From assembly GCF_004363175.1 (NCBI RefSeq), contig NZ_SNYR01000003.1, positions 208,183 to 272,182 on the forward strand: DNA of 64,000 bases. Reading direction: 5' to 3'. Below, piece after piece: positions 25,199-33,470 of this stretch. The translations under genes and the position numbers were made by a program. This DNA comes from Maritalea mobilis (GTDB taxonomy: Bacteria; Pseudomonadota; Alphaproteobacteria; Rhizobiales; Devosiaceae). The notes under the pieces are model-generated. The model was given only the letters and a program-made list of their open reading frames with translations. It did no database searches and had not been told where the DNA came from. Each line of letters begins with the position of its first letter. Position 1 is the first letter of the stretch.

Positions 25199-26305
25199 AT
25201 GGTCACCCGTCGTCAAACAATATTCGGAGCCCTCGGCACAGCAGCAGCCCTCACAGCGGTGGCCAATTTGGCGCCGCAAGCACTTGCGGCTGACAATATT
25301 GACGAGATGCCTCGCAAAAAAGTGAAATTGGTGCCCCCTCCATTTGTGCATGAGCATGAGCAAGTTGCTTCTGGTCCTCCACAAGTGATCCAATTCGAAA
25401 TGACCATTCAGGAAAAAGTTTGGGAATTGGATGATGAAGGCACTGTAACCCACGCCATGACATATGATGGCACTGTGCCCGGCCCAATGATGGTGGTGCA
25501 TGAAGGCGACTATGTTGAGTTGACCCTCATCAACCCAGAAACCAACGAGTTGCTGCATAATATCGACTTCCACGCCTCAACAGGCGCATTGGGCGGCGGT
25601 GCATTGACAGAAGTTGCCCCTGGCGAACAAGTTGTGTTGCGCTTTAAAGCCACACGCCCCGGCACCTTTGTTTATCACTGCGCCCCAGGCGGTTCTATGA
25701 TCCCTTGGCACGTTGTATCAGGCATGAATGGGACCATTATGGTGCTGCCACGCGATGGCCTGAAGGACGATAAAGGCAACCCATTGCGCTATGACCAAGT
25801 GTTCATCATTGGCGAGCAGGATTTCTATGTCCCACGCGATGAGAATGGCGAATATAAGACATATGAAACCGTATCTGAGAGCTTCTCAGACCAAATTGAA
25901 ACCATGCGCGGCTTGATCCCAACCCATGTGGTGTTCAATGGCAAAAAAGGCGCTCTTACAGGTGACAATGCGTTGAAAGCCAAAGTGGGCGAGAAAGTGC
26001 TGATTGTGCACTCACAAGCCAACCGCGACACACGTCCACACTTGATCGGTGGCCATGGTGACTATGTTTGGGAAACAGGCAAGTTTAACAACCCACCTGA
26101 AAAAGACCTTGAAACATGGTTCATCCGCGGTGGTTCAGCAGGGGCCGCATTCTATGAATTCTTGCAGCCCGGTGTTTACGCTTATGTGAACCACAATCTG
26201 ATTGAAGCCGTGGAATTGGGTGCAACCGCACACATCCTTGTGGATGGTGAATGGAATGATGATCTGATGAAACAGGTCAGCGCCCCAGGCCCAATCACCA
26301 AATAG
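25199..26305 (+). CDS. nirK: Copper-containing nitrite reductase NirK
   Basis: A periplasmic enzyme of 368 residues that reduces nitrite to nitric oxide. A Tat signal peptide is present ([20 protein letters not shown], cut near ALA at 28-30). All copper ligands are intact: type 1 His120, Cys161, His171 and Met176; type 2 His125, His160 and His332. The catalytic pair is Asp123 and His281 ([13 protein letters not shown]). The length and the short C-terminus are those of the classical trimeric AniA/NirK type. A strong AAAGGAG precedes the ATG. A probable electron donor, pseudoazurin, is encoded 2.3 kb downstream. Confidence 0.98.
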   Translation: MVTRRQTIFGALGTAAALTAVANLAPQALAADNIDEMPRKKVKLVPPPFVHEHEQVASGPPQVIQFEMTIQEKVWELDDEGTVTHAMTYDGTVPGPMMVVHEGDYVELTLINPETNELLHNIDFHASTGALGGGALTEVAPGEQVVLRFKATRPGTFVYHCAPGGSMIPWHVVSGMNGTIMVLPRDGLKDDKGNPLRYDQVFIIGEQDFYVPRDENGEYKTYETVSESFSDQIETMRGLIPTHVVFNGKKGALTGDNALKAKVGEKVLIVHSQANRDTRPHLIGGHGDYVWETGKFNNPPEKDLETWFIRGGSAGAAFYEFLQPGVYAYVNHNLIEAVELGATAHILVDGEWNDDLMKQVSAPGPITK

Positions 26306-26329
26306 GTTGGCCAAATAACACAACAAAGC

Positions 26330-26361
26330 GCCCGGCCAAATTCCCACTTGGCCGGGCTTTT
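26330..26361 (+). terminator. Hairpin between nirK and nirV
   Basis: GCCCGGCCAA (26330-26339) pairs perfectly with TTGGCCGGGC (26348-26357), followed by TTTT. It should stop most nirK transcripts and so lower nirV expression relative to nirK, or protect the nirK mRNA 3' end. Confidence 0.75.
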
Positions 26362-26379
26362 GGGTGAAGGAGTGGTGAA

Positions 26380-27315
26380 ATGACCACTGATCGTTTCAAA
26401 AATACTGGTTCTGTCATCTTGCCCGTCATGCTTTTGGCTGGGGCGAGCTTTTGGCTTTTGCAAAGCCTAACCGCGCCACAACAAGCAGCTGGCCCAGCGC
26501 TTTCCGCCGCCACTTATGATGCGACCATTGAAGCGCCCGAATTGATCACCATTCCACCGCGCACCTTCGAATATCGAGACCCAGCGCGCTACATTGAAAA
26601 TGAATTGCCCCAAATTTCTCCCTTGGTGCACGCCAAGGTGCAAACCCCGCTCAACGTCGCCAAAAATCTGGTGACCAACGCCCAATATCGCCAATGCGTT
26701 TTGGACGCCTATTGCCCGCCCGCCATCACCATCAAGACACCCATCGACGATCACCCCGTGGTGGGCATCAATTATGAGATGGCAGAGAAATATGCAGCAT
26801 GGCTCAGCGCCAAAACCGGAGAAAATTGGCGGCTGCCCACCGCATTGGAGTGGGCACAATTTGCAGGCGAAAAATATGACGACCCTGAAAAAGATATTCA
26901 ATCCGACCCCACAAACCCCGCCGTGGCTTGGCTTTCTGAATACCGGGCCAAATCAAAAAGCAAATCAACAACACCGAGCCAGAGCTTAAGGCCAGCTGGC
27001 CTGTTCGGCGCCAACAGCTTGGGCATCAATGATGTGGCCGAAAATGTCTGGGTGTGGACCTCAACCTGCTACGAACGCATCAATGTGGACGCCACCAACA
27101 GCCAGTCAAAAGCCATCAGCTGTGGCGCCCGCGTGGTTGAAGGCGCACACCGCACCTATCTGTCTGTGTTTATTTCAAACCCGCAAGGCGGCGGGTGCAC
27201 CGTTGGCGATCCGCCCGATCATTTGGGCATTCGCTTGGTCAAAGGCGGCGACAAGCCAGACTTTTTCAGCTTTCTTCGCCGCCTATGGCCCTTCGGGTCT
27301 TCAATAAAAGCTTAG
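26380..27315 (+). CDS. nirV: NirV, formylglycine-generating-enzyme-like protein
   Basis: A protein of 311 residues. An N-terminal membrane anchor (about 11-28, VILPVMLLAGASFWLLQ) puts the rest in the periplasm. The FGE/SUMF1 fold shows in VAKNLVTNAQYRQCV, ENWRLPTALEWAQFAG, INDVAENVWVWTSTCY and DHLGIRLVKGG. NirV regularly follows nirK in denitrifiers, but its role is not settled; maturation of NirK has been suggested. It is separated from nirK by a terminator-like hairpin and is convergent with nnrS. Confidence 0.88.
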   Translation: MTTDRFKNTGSVILPVMLLAGASFWLLQSLTAPQQAAGPALSAATYDATIEAPELITIPPRTFEYRDPARYIENELPQISPLVHAKVQTPLNVAKNLVTNAQYRQCVLDAYCPPAITIKTPIDDHPVVGINYEMAEKYAAWLSAKTGENWRLPTALEWAQFAGEKYDDPEKDIQSDPTNPAVAWLSEYRAKSKSKSTTPSQSLRPAGLFGANSLGINDVAENVWVWTSTCYERINVDATNSQSKAISCGARVVEGAHRTYLSVFISNPQGGGCTVGDPPDHLGIRLVKGGDKPDFFSFLRRLWPFGSSIKA

Positions 27316-28517
27316 CGCCTTGGCGCCGCTCTGGGGCGCATAAGCTTGCCGCCATAAAGACCAACAAATCCCCAGAAACCTGCCACCCAAAGCAGGTGAG
27401 ATGTCCGCATCAACATCACGTTAATCTCAAGATCAAACGCCGCAACAATCCGCAAAATCGCCGCAACCAACACCGCGACAAACAGCAACAATGTGCCCTG
27501 TGTTGCCACCAATGGATATCCCGTATGTCCCAACGTTGCGCGACACATCACGCCAATAATCATCAGGCCCACCGCCCCGGTACTAAGCGCATGAATCGGC
27601 GCCACCAACGGCACGAGCCCGTCATCAAGCAGGCTCACCCCCATCAAGGCAAAACCGATCGGCAAAAAGCCATAACCCACATGCAGCACAAGCAGCAGCC
27701 CATCGCGCCAAATCAGCTCAGGATGCCACCGCAACAGGCGCACCAGATGCAAGCCTGCCAAGAGCATAAAACCGAAGGCAAAAACCAAAGGTAAGCTAAA
27801 TAGCCCAGTGCTTTGCAATACAAAGCCAACCAGCACCAAGGCACTCGCCAGCACGGTCATTTTGTCAAACTGCCCAAAGGGCTGCGGCAAAGTTTCGCTT
27901 TTCTGCTTCACCAAATAATTGCGGGTAAAGCTGGGAATAATCCGTCCACCAATCAGCATGATCAACATCAGCACCACGCCAAGCGCTAAATAGGCGGCAG
28001 GCTTCACGTCCATTCCATTGGCCCATGCCCAATAGAACCAGCATTGCGCCAGCACCAACAAGCCAAACATCACCAACACTTTGAGATTACGCCAGTTTTT
28101 GCCTGCAATGATTTCTCGGCAAACCGCGGCGGCAAACAAGGCGGGGAACAAAAGATTGAAACCAATCACCATCCACATGGGCAACAGGGCGGATAGATTG
28201 ATGGCAAAGCGCCCCAACACCCAGGCCAACACCAAACCGATCAAGGCCAGCCCATTCACGGGCAGTCGTCCGGTCCAGTTGGGCACGGCGGTCAATAAAA
28301 AGCCAGCGATGACCGCTGGCACAAATCCGAACAAAGTTTCATGCATGTGCCAGTCGGCCGGCCCCATCGCCAGCGGCAAATCTATGTCACCTAAATAAAA
28401 CGGCACCCACATTAAAATGGTCAGCCCAGCGTAAAAGGCCCCAAACAAAAAAAAGGGGCGAAAACCATAGCTAAACAAGGTCGGGCCCTCAAAAGGCTGC
28501 GTACGCGCAATAGCCAT
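27312..28517 (-). CDS. nnrS: NnrS family heme- and copper-containing membrane protein
   Basis: A protein of 401 residues from the ATG at 28517, with 12 membrane helices. The N-terminal PTLFSYGFRPFFLFGAFYAG and WHMHETLFGFVPAVIAGFLLTAVPNWTGR are typical of NnrS. The histidines in the second motif and in later helices are candidate metal ligands. NnrS proteins protect against nitric oxide stress and are controlled by NNR-type regulators. It lies 69 bp downstream of the pseudoazurin gene, beyond that gene's terminator. Its last 4 bp overlap nirV's convergent end. Confidence 0.92.
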   Translation of the reverse strand: MAIARTQPFEGPTLFSYGFRPFFLFGAFYAGLTILMWVPFYLGDIDLPLAMGPADWHMHETLFGFVPAVIAGFLLTAVPNWTGRLPVNGLALIGLVLAWVLGRFAINLSALLPMWMVIGFNLLFPALFAAAVCREIIAGKNWRNLKVLVMFGLLVLAQCWFYWAWANGMDVKPAAYLALGVVLMLIMLIGGRIIPSFTRNYLVKQKSETLPQPFGQFDKMTVLASALVLVGFVLQSTGLFSLPLVFAFGFMLLAGLHLVRLLRWHPELIWRDGLLLVLHVGYGFLPIGFALMGVSLLDDGLVPLVAPIHALSTGAVGLMIIGVMCRATLGHTGYPLVATQGTLLLFVAVLVAAILRIVAAFDLEINVMLMRTSHLLWVAGFWGFVGLYGGKLMRPRAAPRR

Positions 28518-28542
28518 TTTCCAAAATCCTTCAAGTAGATAC

Positions 28543-28573
28543 AAAAAGGGCGGGCATTATCTTCGCCCGCCCC
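28543..28573 (-). terminator. Terminator after the pseudoazurin gene
   Basis: GGGCGGGC (28548-28555) pairs with GCCCGCCC (28565-28572), and TTTTTGT follows on the minus strand. It stands between the pseudoazurin gene and nnrS, so nnrS is read through at a lower level or has its own start. Confidence 0.85.
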
Positions 28574-28585
28574 AAAAATCTGGAT

Positions 28586-29035
28586 TTACTGAACTTGTTC
28601 AAACAATTCAGCAAACACTTTTTTGGCTTTGCCTTTGTGCTTGGCTTCTTTGGCTTCGTCCAAATTGCCCAGCTCACCAACAGTGATCAGCGCCACCATG
28701 CCCATGGCATAGTGTGGTGTGCATTTCACGCCATAAACGCCTTCTTCATCCACAGTCAGCACATATTCAGCATTGAACTTGCTTTTGAACTCTTCAACGC
28801 CAGCAGGCAACATGCCTTTGATGCTTTCAACATTGTGGCCCTTATCTGTGGGCACAAATTTGATGGTGTCGCCAGGCTGAGCAGCAATGAAATCAGGTTC
28901 AAAAACCATTGTGCCCTTTTCGCCTTTGTTCAACATTTTCACTTCAAACTCTTCAGCCAAGGCTGGGCTAAGCACCATGCCAGTTGCAGCGACAAGACCG
29001 AAAACAGCGATTGCTTTTTTGAAACCGTTTTTCAT
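28586..29035 (-). CDS. Pseudoazurin (type 1 blue copper protein)
   Basis: A periplasmic protein of 149 residues. The signal peptide (residues 1-27) is cut after ALA. The mature cupredoxin has the copper ligands His67 (DKGHNVES), Cys105, His108 and Met113 (in [11 protein letters not shown]), the spacing of pseudoazurin and not of amicyanin or azurin. It passes electrons from the cytochrome bc1 complex or a cytochrome c to NirK. The C-terminal lysine-rich segment is also typical. It is transcribed away from the NNR-type regulator and shares its promoter region. Confidence 0.95.
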   Translation of the reverse strand: MKNGFKKAIAVFGLVAATGMVLSPALAEEFEVKMLNKGEKGTMVFEPDFIAAQPGDTIKFVPTDKGHNVESIKGMLPAGVEEFKSKFNAEYVLTVDEEGVYGVKCTPHYAMGMVALITVGELGNLDEAKEAKHKGKAKKVFAELFEQVQ

Positions 29036-29103
29036 TTTGATTTCCTTTCAAAAATTCCTTTGTGCGTTGACCAACCTTGTAACTGATCTGGAAAACTGGT
29101 TAT

Positions 29104-29117
29104 TTGCGTTAGATCAA
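29104..29117. promoter_or_regulatory. CRP/FNR-type box shared by the pseudoazurin and nnrR genes
   Basis: TTGCGTTAGATCAA joins a TTGCG half-site with an ATCAA half-site around 4 bp. Its centre is about 75 bp upstream of the pseudoazurin start, right for activation. It is only about 21 bp upstream of the regulator's own start, where a bound protein would block transcription or translation. This suggests activation of pseudoazurin and self-limitation of nnrR. Confidence 0.6.
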
Positions 29118-29131
29118 ACAAACGAACGACC

Positions 29132-29836
29132 ATGCAAAAAAAAGCACCTAAGATCGATCCTAGCCTTGTGGCCGACTTTCCCCTCTTTCTCGATATGGAG
29201 AAGGAGGCAATTGCCGACATCTTGGAAAAAGGCACGGCCAAACATTATAAAAAGGGCGATCACTTCTTTGATCAGTTCGAGCCAGCGACACATTTTTTCT
29301 TGATGTTGGATGGCTATTTAGAAGTCAGCAAAACCACCGAAGATGGATCACAAGTGATCATGCGGCATTTTGGTGTGGGGGAATTGTTTGGCGTGGCGCC
29401 AGCCATCGCGCAAAAAAACTATCCCGCCACCTCTCGCGCTTTGGTCGATTGCGTCGCGATCTTATGGGACAATAAATTTTGGGATTCATTTTTGGTGGAG
29501 CATCCGCGCTTCATTCAAAATGCCTATAAATCCATCGGCGAACGTTTGGCCCAATCCCAAGAGCGCATTGTTGAAATGTCTACCGAACAGGTGGAACGCC
29601 GCGTGGCCCACGCCGTCATGCGCCTCACCCATCAATGTGGGGTGAAAACTGAACAGGGCATTTTGATTGATTTCCCGGTTTCCCGACAAGACATCGCAGA
29701 GATGACAGGCACCACCTTGCACACGGTTTCACGCTTGTTCAGCGCATGGAGCAGCAAGGGGTTGATGCAGGTGGGCCGACAAAAGATCGAAGTGTTAGAA
29801 GCACATAAATTGGCGCTATTGGCCCAAGGTCATTAA
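29132..29836 (+). CDS. Crp/Fnr family regulator of the NNR/NnrR type (nitric oxide responsive)
   Basis: A protein of 234 residues. The cyclic-nucleotide-like beta-roll covers about 15-130. No N-terminal cysteine cluster is present, so it is not an iron-sulfur FNR. The winged helix-turn-helix is VSRQDIAEMTGTTLHTVSRLFSAW (about 187-210), very like NnrR. NNR-type proteins activate nir, nor and nnrS genes in response to NO, probably through heme. Location among nirK, nirV, nnrS and pseudoazurin supports this; the exact subgroup (NNR, NnrR, DnrD) cannot be set by eye. Confidence 0.85.
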   Translation: MQKKAPKIDPSLVADFPLFLDMEKEAIADILEKGTAKHYKKGDHFFDQFEPATHFFLMLDGYLEVSKTTEDGSQVIMRHFGVGELFGVAPAIAQKNYPATSRALVDCVAILWDNKFWDSFLVEHPRFIQNAYKSIGERLAQSQERIVEMSTEQVERRVAHAVMRLTHQCGVKTEQGILIDFPVSRQDIAEMTGTTLHTVSRLFSAWSSKGLMQVGRQKIEVLEAHKLALLAQGH

Positions 29837-29860
29837 ATTCAATGCCCATAAGCCTATGGT

Positions 29861-30097
29861 CTAAAATCGTTTAGCCGAGCCGTCGCGGGCGAGAGCCAAC
29901 TCTTCCGCAAACTGGCTTTCATCCAAATGATATTCTTCCGCCGCATCCACAATCGTGTGGAAGCTTGCAATGGGACACCCCACGCAAGACATACGGTTTT
30001 TCATAAAAACAGAAACGGTTGCAGGCCAACGACGCATAATTTCGTCGAGGCTCATATCTGGATCAATTGCGCTTTGCGTTGACGATGCAAACATCAT
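29861..30097 (-). CDS. DUF1858 small cysteine protein
   Basis: A protein of 78 residues. The core PDMSLDEIMRRWPATVSVFMKNRMSCVGCPIASFHTIVDAAEEY is the DUF1858 domain, with Cys38-x-x-Cys41 in CVGC. Such proteins often lie near denitrification, hybrid-cluster-protein or NO-response genes and may be redox carriers or adaptors, but the function is unproven. It has its own promoter with a TTGCG-N4-CGCAA palindrome and is convergent with the NNR-type regulator gene. Confidence 0.82.
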   Translation of the reverse strand: MMFASSTQSAIDPDMSLDEIMRRWPATVSVFMKNRMSCVGCPIASFHTIVDAAEEYHLDESQFAEELALARDGSAKRF

Positions 30098-30148
30098 GAG
30101 ACAAATCCCTTCATCTCATCACATTAAACGTTGATTGCCGATACAACT

Positions 30149-30162
30149 TTGCGCCAGCGCAA
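30149..30162. promoter_or_regulatory. Perfect TTGCG-N4-CGCAA box upstream of the DUF1858 gene
   Basis: TTGCGCCAGCGCAA is a perfect palindrome of the CRP/FNR spacing, flanked by one more T/A pair. It carries the same TTGCG half-site seen in the nnrR-pseudoazurin box. Its centre is about 58 bp before the DUF1858 start codon, fit for class II activation. Confidence 0.65.
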
Positions 30163-30252
30163 ATAAAAACAAGGTGCGCGCCGCCCCTTTACTGTCACGA
30201 CGCGACCAAAAATTGGCGAGCGGCATTGTTATAAACAACACCGCTCGACCTA

Positions 30253-31281
30253 TTATTTATCCAAATCCAAAATCACCTTATTGGCCTCGCCTTTGCCAAC
30301 GGCTTCAAAGCCTTGGGCAAAATCTTCAAACGGCAAATGATGTGAAATCACAGGGGTCACATCCAAGCCAGATTCCAGCATGGCCAGCATTTTGTGCCAG
30401 GTTTCAAACATTTTGCGCCCATAAATGCCTTCAAGGGTGAGACCTTTAAAGATCGCCTTGTTCAAATCCATTTCCACCTTGCCGGGGAAGAGGCCGAGCA
30501 GCGCCACGCGGCCACCGGTAATCATATGCTCGATCATCGAATCCATGGCAGGCGCGGCACCAGACATTTCAAGTCCAATGTCAAAGCCTTCACGCATGCC
30601 CAGTTCGCCCATCACTTCGCGCAGATTTTCTTTATCCGCGCGCACGCCACGGGTTGCGCCCATCTTTTTCGCCAAGGCCAACCGATCATCGTTCAAGTCG
30701 GTCACAATAATATGCCGTGCCCCCACATGGCGGCACACCGCCGCGGCCATACAACCGATCGGCCCAGCCCCTGTGATCAGCACATCTTCGCCGGACACAT
30801 CAAAGGTCAGCGCCGTGTTCACCGCATTGCCCAACGGGTCGAGGATAGAGGCCACTTCGTCGCTCACACTGTCTGGCAAGGGCCGCACATTGGCTTCGGG
30901 AATGGCCACATAATCAGCAAATGCGCCGGGGCGGTTGACCCCAATCCCCTTGGTATCTGCGCAAATATGGGCACGACCAGACTGGCAGTTCCGACATTTG
31001 CCGCACGGAATATGCCCTTCGCCCGACACGCGCTGGCCCACTTTAAGGCCCTGCACTTCATCGCCAACTTCTTCGATCAAGCCCATATATTCATGGCCGA
31101 CCACCATGGGCACAGGCACTGTATTTTGCGCCCATTGATCCCATTTCCAGATATGCATATCCGTGCCGCAAATCGAGGCCTTCTTCACCTTGATCAACAC
31201 ATCATGTGGCCCGACTTGAGGCTTTTCCACCTCATGCAATTCAAGGCCCGGTGCATCCTTTGCTTTCACCAATGCGCGCAT
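30253..31281 (-). CDS. tdh: L-threonine 3-dehydrogenase
   Basis: A zinc-dependent medium-chain dehydrogenase of 342 residues, the usual Tdh length. The catalytic zinc site is in ICGTDMHIWKWDQWAQ (Cys38) with GHEYMG. The structural zinc lobe is CGKCRNCQSGRAHIC. The NAD site is VLITGAGPIGCMAAAV. It oxidises threonine to 2-amino-3-ketobutyrate, which the upstream gene product Kbl cleaves. Its start overlaps the kbl stop by one base (TGATG). Confidence 0.97.
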   Translation of the reverse strand: MRALVKAKDAPGLELHEVEKPQVGPHDVLIKVKKASICGTDMHIWKWDQWAQNTVPVPMVVGHEYMGLIEEVGDEVQGLKVGQRVSGEGHIPCGKCRNCQSGRAHICADTKGIGVNRPGAFADYVAIPEANVRPLPDSVSDEVASILDPLGNAVNTALTFDVSGEDVLITGAGPIGCMAAAVCRHVGARHIIVTDLNDDRLALAKKMGATRGVRADKENLREVMGELGMREGFDIGLEMSGAAPAMDSMIEHMITGGRVALLGLFPGKVEMDLNKAIFKGLTLEGIYGRKMFETWHKMLAMLESGLDVTPVISHHLPFEDFAQGFEAVGKGEANKVILDLDK

Positions 31282-32480
31282 CAGATCACTCCCAATTCTT
31301 TGCCAGTTTGCTCAAAGGCGGCAATCGCCCGGTCCAGATCTTCTGTCGTATGCGCGGCAGACATTTGCGTGCGGATTCGCGCCAATCCTTTCGGCACCAC
31401 GGGGAAGGAGAATGCGGTCACATAAACGCCCAACTCCAACATGCGCTTGGCGAATTTTTGCGCCAAAACCGCATCATGCAGCATCACCGGGATAATCGCA
31501 TGTTCGCCCGGCACCAGTTCAAAGCCCAATCCAGCCATTTTCTCGCGGAAATATTTCGCATTATCGAACAGCTTTTCACGCAGCGCAGGAGACTGTTCCA
31601 CAATATCCAGCGCTTCTAATGTCGCCGCCGCAATCATAGGTGGCAACGCATTAGAGAACAAATAAGGCCGCGCCTTTTGCCGCAACATGGTCACCAACGG
31701 CTTCGCCCCGGCAATATAGCCGCCTGCCGCGCCGCCAAGCGCTTTGCCGAAGGTACCTGAATAAAGATGCACGCGATCTTCCACCCCATGATGGTGCGGG
31801 GTGCCTTGGCCATTTGGTCCCATAAAGCCCACCGCGTGGCTGTCGTCCACCATCACCAACGCATCATATTTTTCCGCCAAATCACAAATGCCCGGCAAAT
31901 TAGCGATAATCCCGTCCATCGAGAACACGCCGTCAGTCACAATCAGCCGATGCCGCGCATCCTGTGCCGCCTTCAACTGTTCTTCCAGCGCGTCCATATC
32001 ATTATTGGCATAGCGGAACCGTTGGGCCTTACACAGCCGCACCCCGTCAATGATCGAGGCATGGTTCAACGCATCAGAAATGATTGCATCTTCCGGCCCC
32101 AACAGCGCTTCAAAAACGCCCGCATTGGCATCAAAACAAGCGATAAACAGGATAGCATCTTCGGTGCCCAAGAAGTCAGAAAGCCGCGCTTCCAGCTGCT
32201 GGTGGATCGCCTGTGTGCCGCAGATAAAGCGCACCGACGCCATGCCGAAGCCTTCGCTCTCAATCGTCTCAATCGCCCGCTTTTCAAGGCGTTTATCATC
32301 GGCGAGGCCGAGATAATTATTGGCGCACATATTGAGCAATGGCACATCTTTGCCATCTTCACCGCGCACAGTGATGTTGGCCGACTGCGGGCTGGTGATT
32401 CCATATTCGGATTTGAACAAGCCTTCTTCCCGCAATTGGGCCAGCGCCTGTTCGGTGTGTTGGATCAGCTTTTTCGACAT
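31281..32480 (-). CDS. kbl: Glycine C-acetyltransferase (2-amino-3-ketobutyrate CoA ligase)
   Basis: A PLP enzyme of 399 residues from the ATG at 32480. The cofactor lysine is in [16 protein letters not shown]; the Asp and His contacts are in [12 protein letters not shown]. It splits 2-amino-3-ketobutyrate with CoA into glycine and acetyl-CoA. With tdh it forms the two-step threonine degradation operon. An operator-like inverted repeat lies 17 bp upstream and a divergent-type regulator gene follows further upstream. Confidence 0.97.
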   Translation of the reverse strand: MSKKLIQHTEQALAQLREEGLFKSEYGITSPQSANITVRGEDGKDVPLLNMCANNYLGLADDKRLEKRAIETIESEGFGMASVRFICGTQAIHQQLEARLSDFLGTEDAILFIACFDANAGVFEALLGPEDAIISDALNHASIIDGVRLCKAQRFRYANNDMDALEEQLKAAQDARHRLIVTDGVFSMDGIIANLPGICDLAEKYDALVMVDDSHAVGFMGPNGQGTPHHHGVEDRVHLYSGTFGKALGGAAGGYIAGAKPLVTMLRQKARPYLFSNALPPMIAAATLEALDIVEQSPALREKLFDNAKYFREKMAGLGFELVPGEHAIIPVMLHDAVLAQKFAKRMLELGVYVTAFSFPVVPKGLARIRTQMSAAHTTEDLDRAIAAFEQTGKELGVI

Positions 32481-32496
32481 AGCAGACAAATCTCTA

Positions 32497-32519
32497 TATA
32501 TTGGACTAAATCCAATATA
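32497..32519. promoter_or_regulatory. Operator-like inverted repeat in front of kbl-tdh
   Basis: TATATTGGA (32497-32505) and TCCAATATA (32511-32519) are perfect 9-bp inverted repeats around a 5-bp spacer, just upstream of the kbl start at 32480. A related TATATCGGA occurs at about 33213 in the promoter of the XRE-cupin gene. This pattern suggests one regulator acting at both places. Confidence 0.6.
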
Positions 32520-32604
32520 GTGGAATTTTTATCTACTGCCAACATCAAGAAGGTGAGATTTTTGCGATTGTGATCGCGCAGCGCTTTGTCGCTCCCAGAA
32601 TGCC

Positions 32605-33183
32605 CTAAAGCTGCGGTTGCGCCACCACCAAAATCGCCTTGGCTGGGCCGTCGCCAATGTTGCGGATCGTGTGCGGTTGGTCAGCGCGATAGCGTAGCGT
32701 ATCCCCCTCTTCCGCCTTGGCCCGCTTGTCCCCGGCCTCAATTTCCAACGTGCCACTCAAACAGGTCAAATGCTCGAACGTCCCAGCCGCATGGGGTTGC
32801 GATTGCAGCGCACCGCCCGGCTCTGCGCTAAAATCATACCATTCAATCGGCATCGGCGTGCGGGGCGGATTCAACAGCCGCACCGTGCATAGCCCATCGG
32901 CACTGCCTTTCGAAGGCGTTGAATAAGCTGGGATATGGGTGATCATATGGTCGCTGGCGGCTTGCTCACCAAGGGTTGAAAGGTCTAACCCCAATGACTG
33001 CGCCAAGTTCCACACTAGGGTGAAAGTGGGGTTCACTGCCCCCCGCTCAATTTGGCTGAGCATGGATTTGGATACCCCACATCGCTCCGCCAACATCTCC
33101 AATGTCAAACCTTGATCTTTCCGCGCTTTGCGCACCATTTCGCCCAAATGAGGCGGCGGCATCAATGACCGTGACATAGGCAT
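32605..33183 (-). CDS. XRE family regulator with cupin sensor domain
   Basis: A protein of 192 residues from the ATG at 33183 (or 33177). The helix-turn-helix, VRKARKDQGLTLEMLAERCGVSKSMLSQIERGAVNPT, lies at about 15-51. The cupin domain follows at about 110-190 with TFEHLTCLSGTLEIEAGDK and GDTLRYRADQPHTIRN. This architecture (PuuR/SutR-like) often controls amino acid or polyamine catabolism. It lies 124 bp upstream of kbl on the same strand and probably controls kbl-tdh through the repeat at 32497. Confidence 0.88.
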   Translation of the reverse strand: MPMSRSLMPPPHLGEMVRKARKDQGLTLEMLAERCGVSKSMLSQIERGAVNPTFTLVWNLAQSLGLDLSTLGEQAASDHMITHIPAYSTPSKGSADGLCTVRLLNPPRTPMPIEWYDFSAEPGGALQSQPHAAGTFEHLTCLSGTLEIEAGDKRAKAEEGDTLRYRADQPHTIRNIGDGPAKAILVVAQPQL

Positions 33184-33470
33184 CCCTTCACTGTTTGAAA
33201 CAAAAATACAATATATCGGAATTTTGATCCAAACAATGGTTACAAGTGATTCTGTGCCGCAAATTTGCACTGAAATCCCCGCCAAAATTTTATAAAATTA
33301 TAGCAAAACTCCAGTTTTTTATGGTGAAATTTCATTTTTTTCCGGTAAAAACTCCACTTTTTTCAGGACCTATAGCTCACTCTAAAAAGTAACATCTGCG
33401 ACCATTCGTCAAATAGGTCGAAAATCAAAAAAATTATGTTATGATTCCAGCCGAGGGAGAACCTCTGGGG

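Noticed and set aside
30148..30163. TTTGCG/CGCAAA hairpin as a terminator
   Set aside because: There is no T-run, the loop is only 4 nt, and the spacing equals that of CRP/FNR boxes; a regulator site is more likely.
33184..33470. FNR autoregulatory box in front of fnrL
   Set aside because: Only isolated TTGAT halves occur (near 33225); none has a proper partner at 4 bp.
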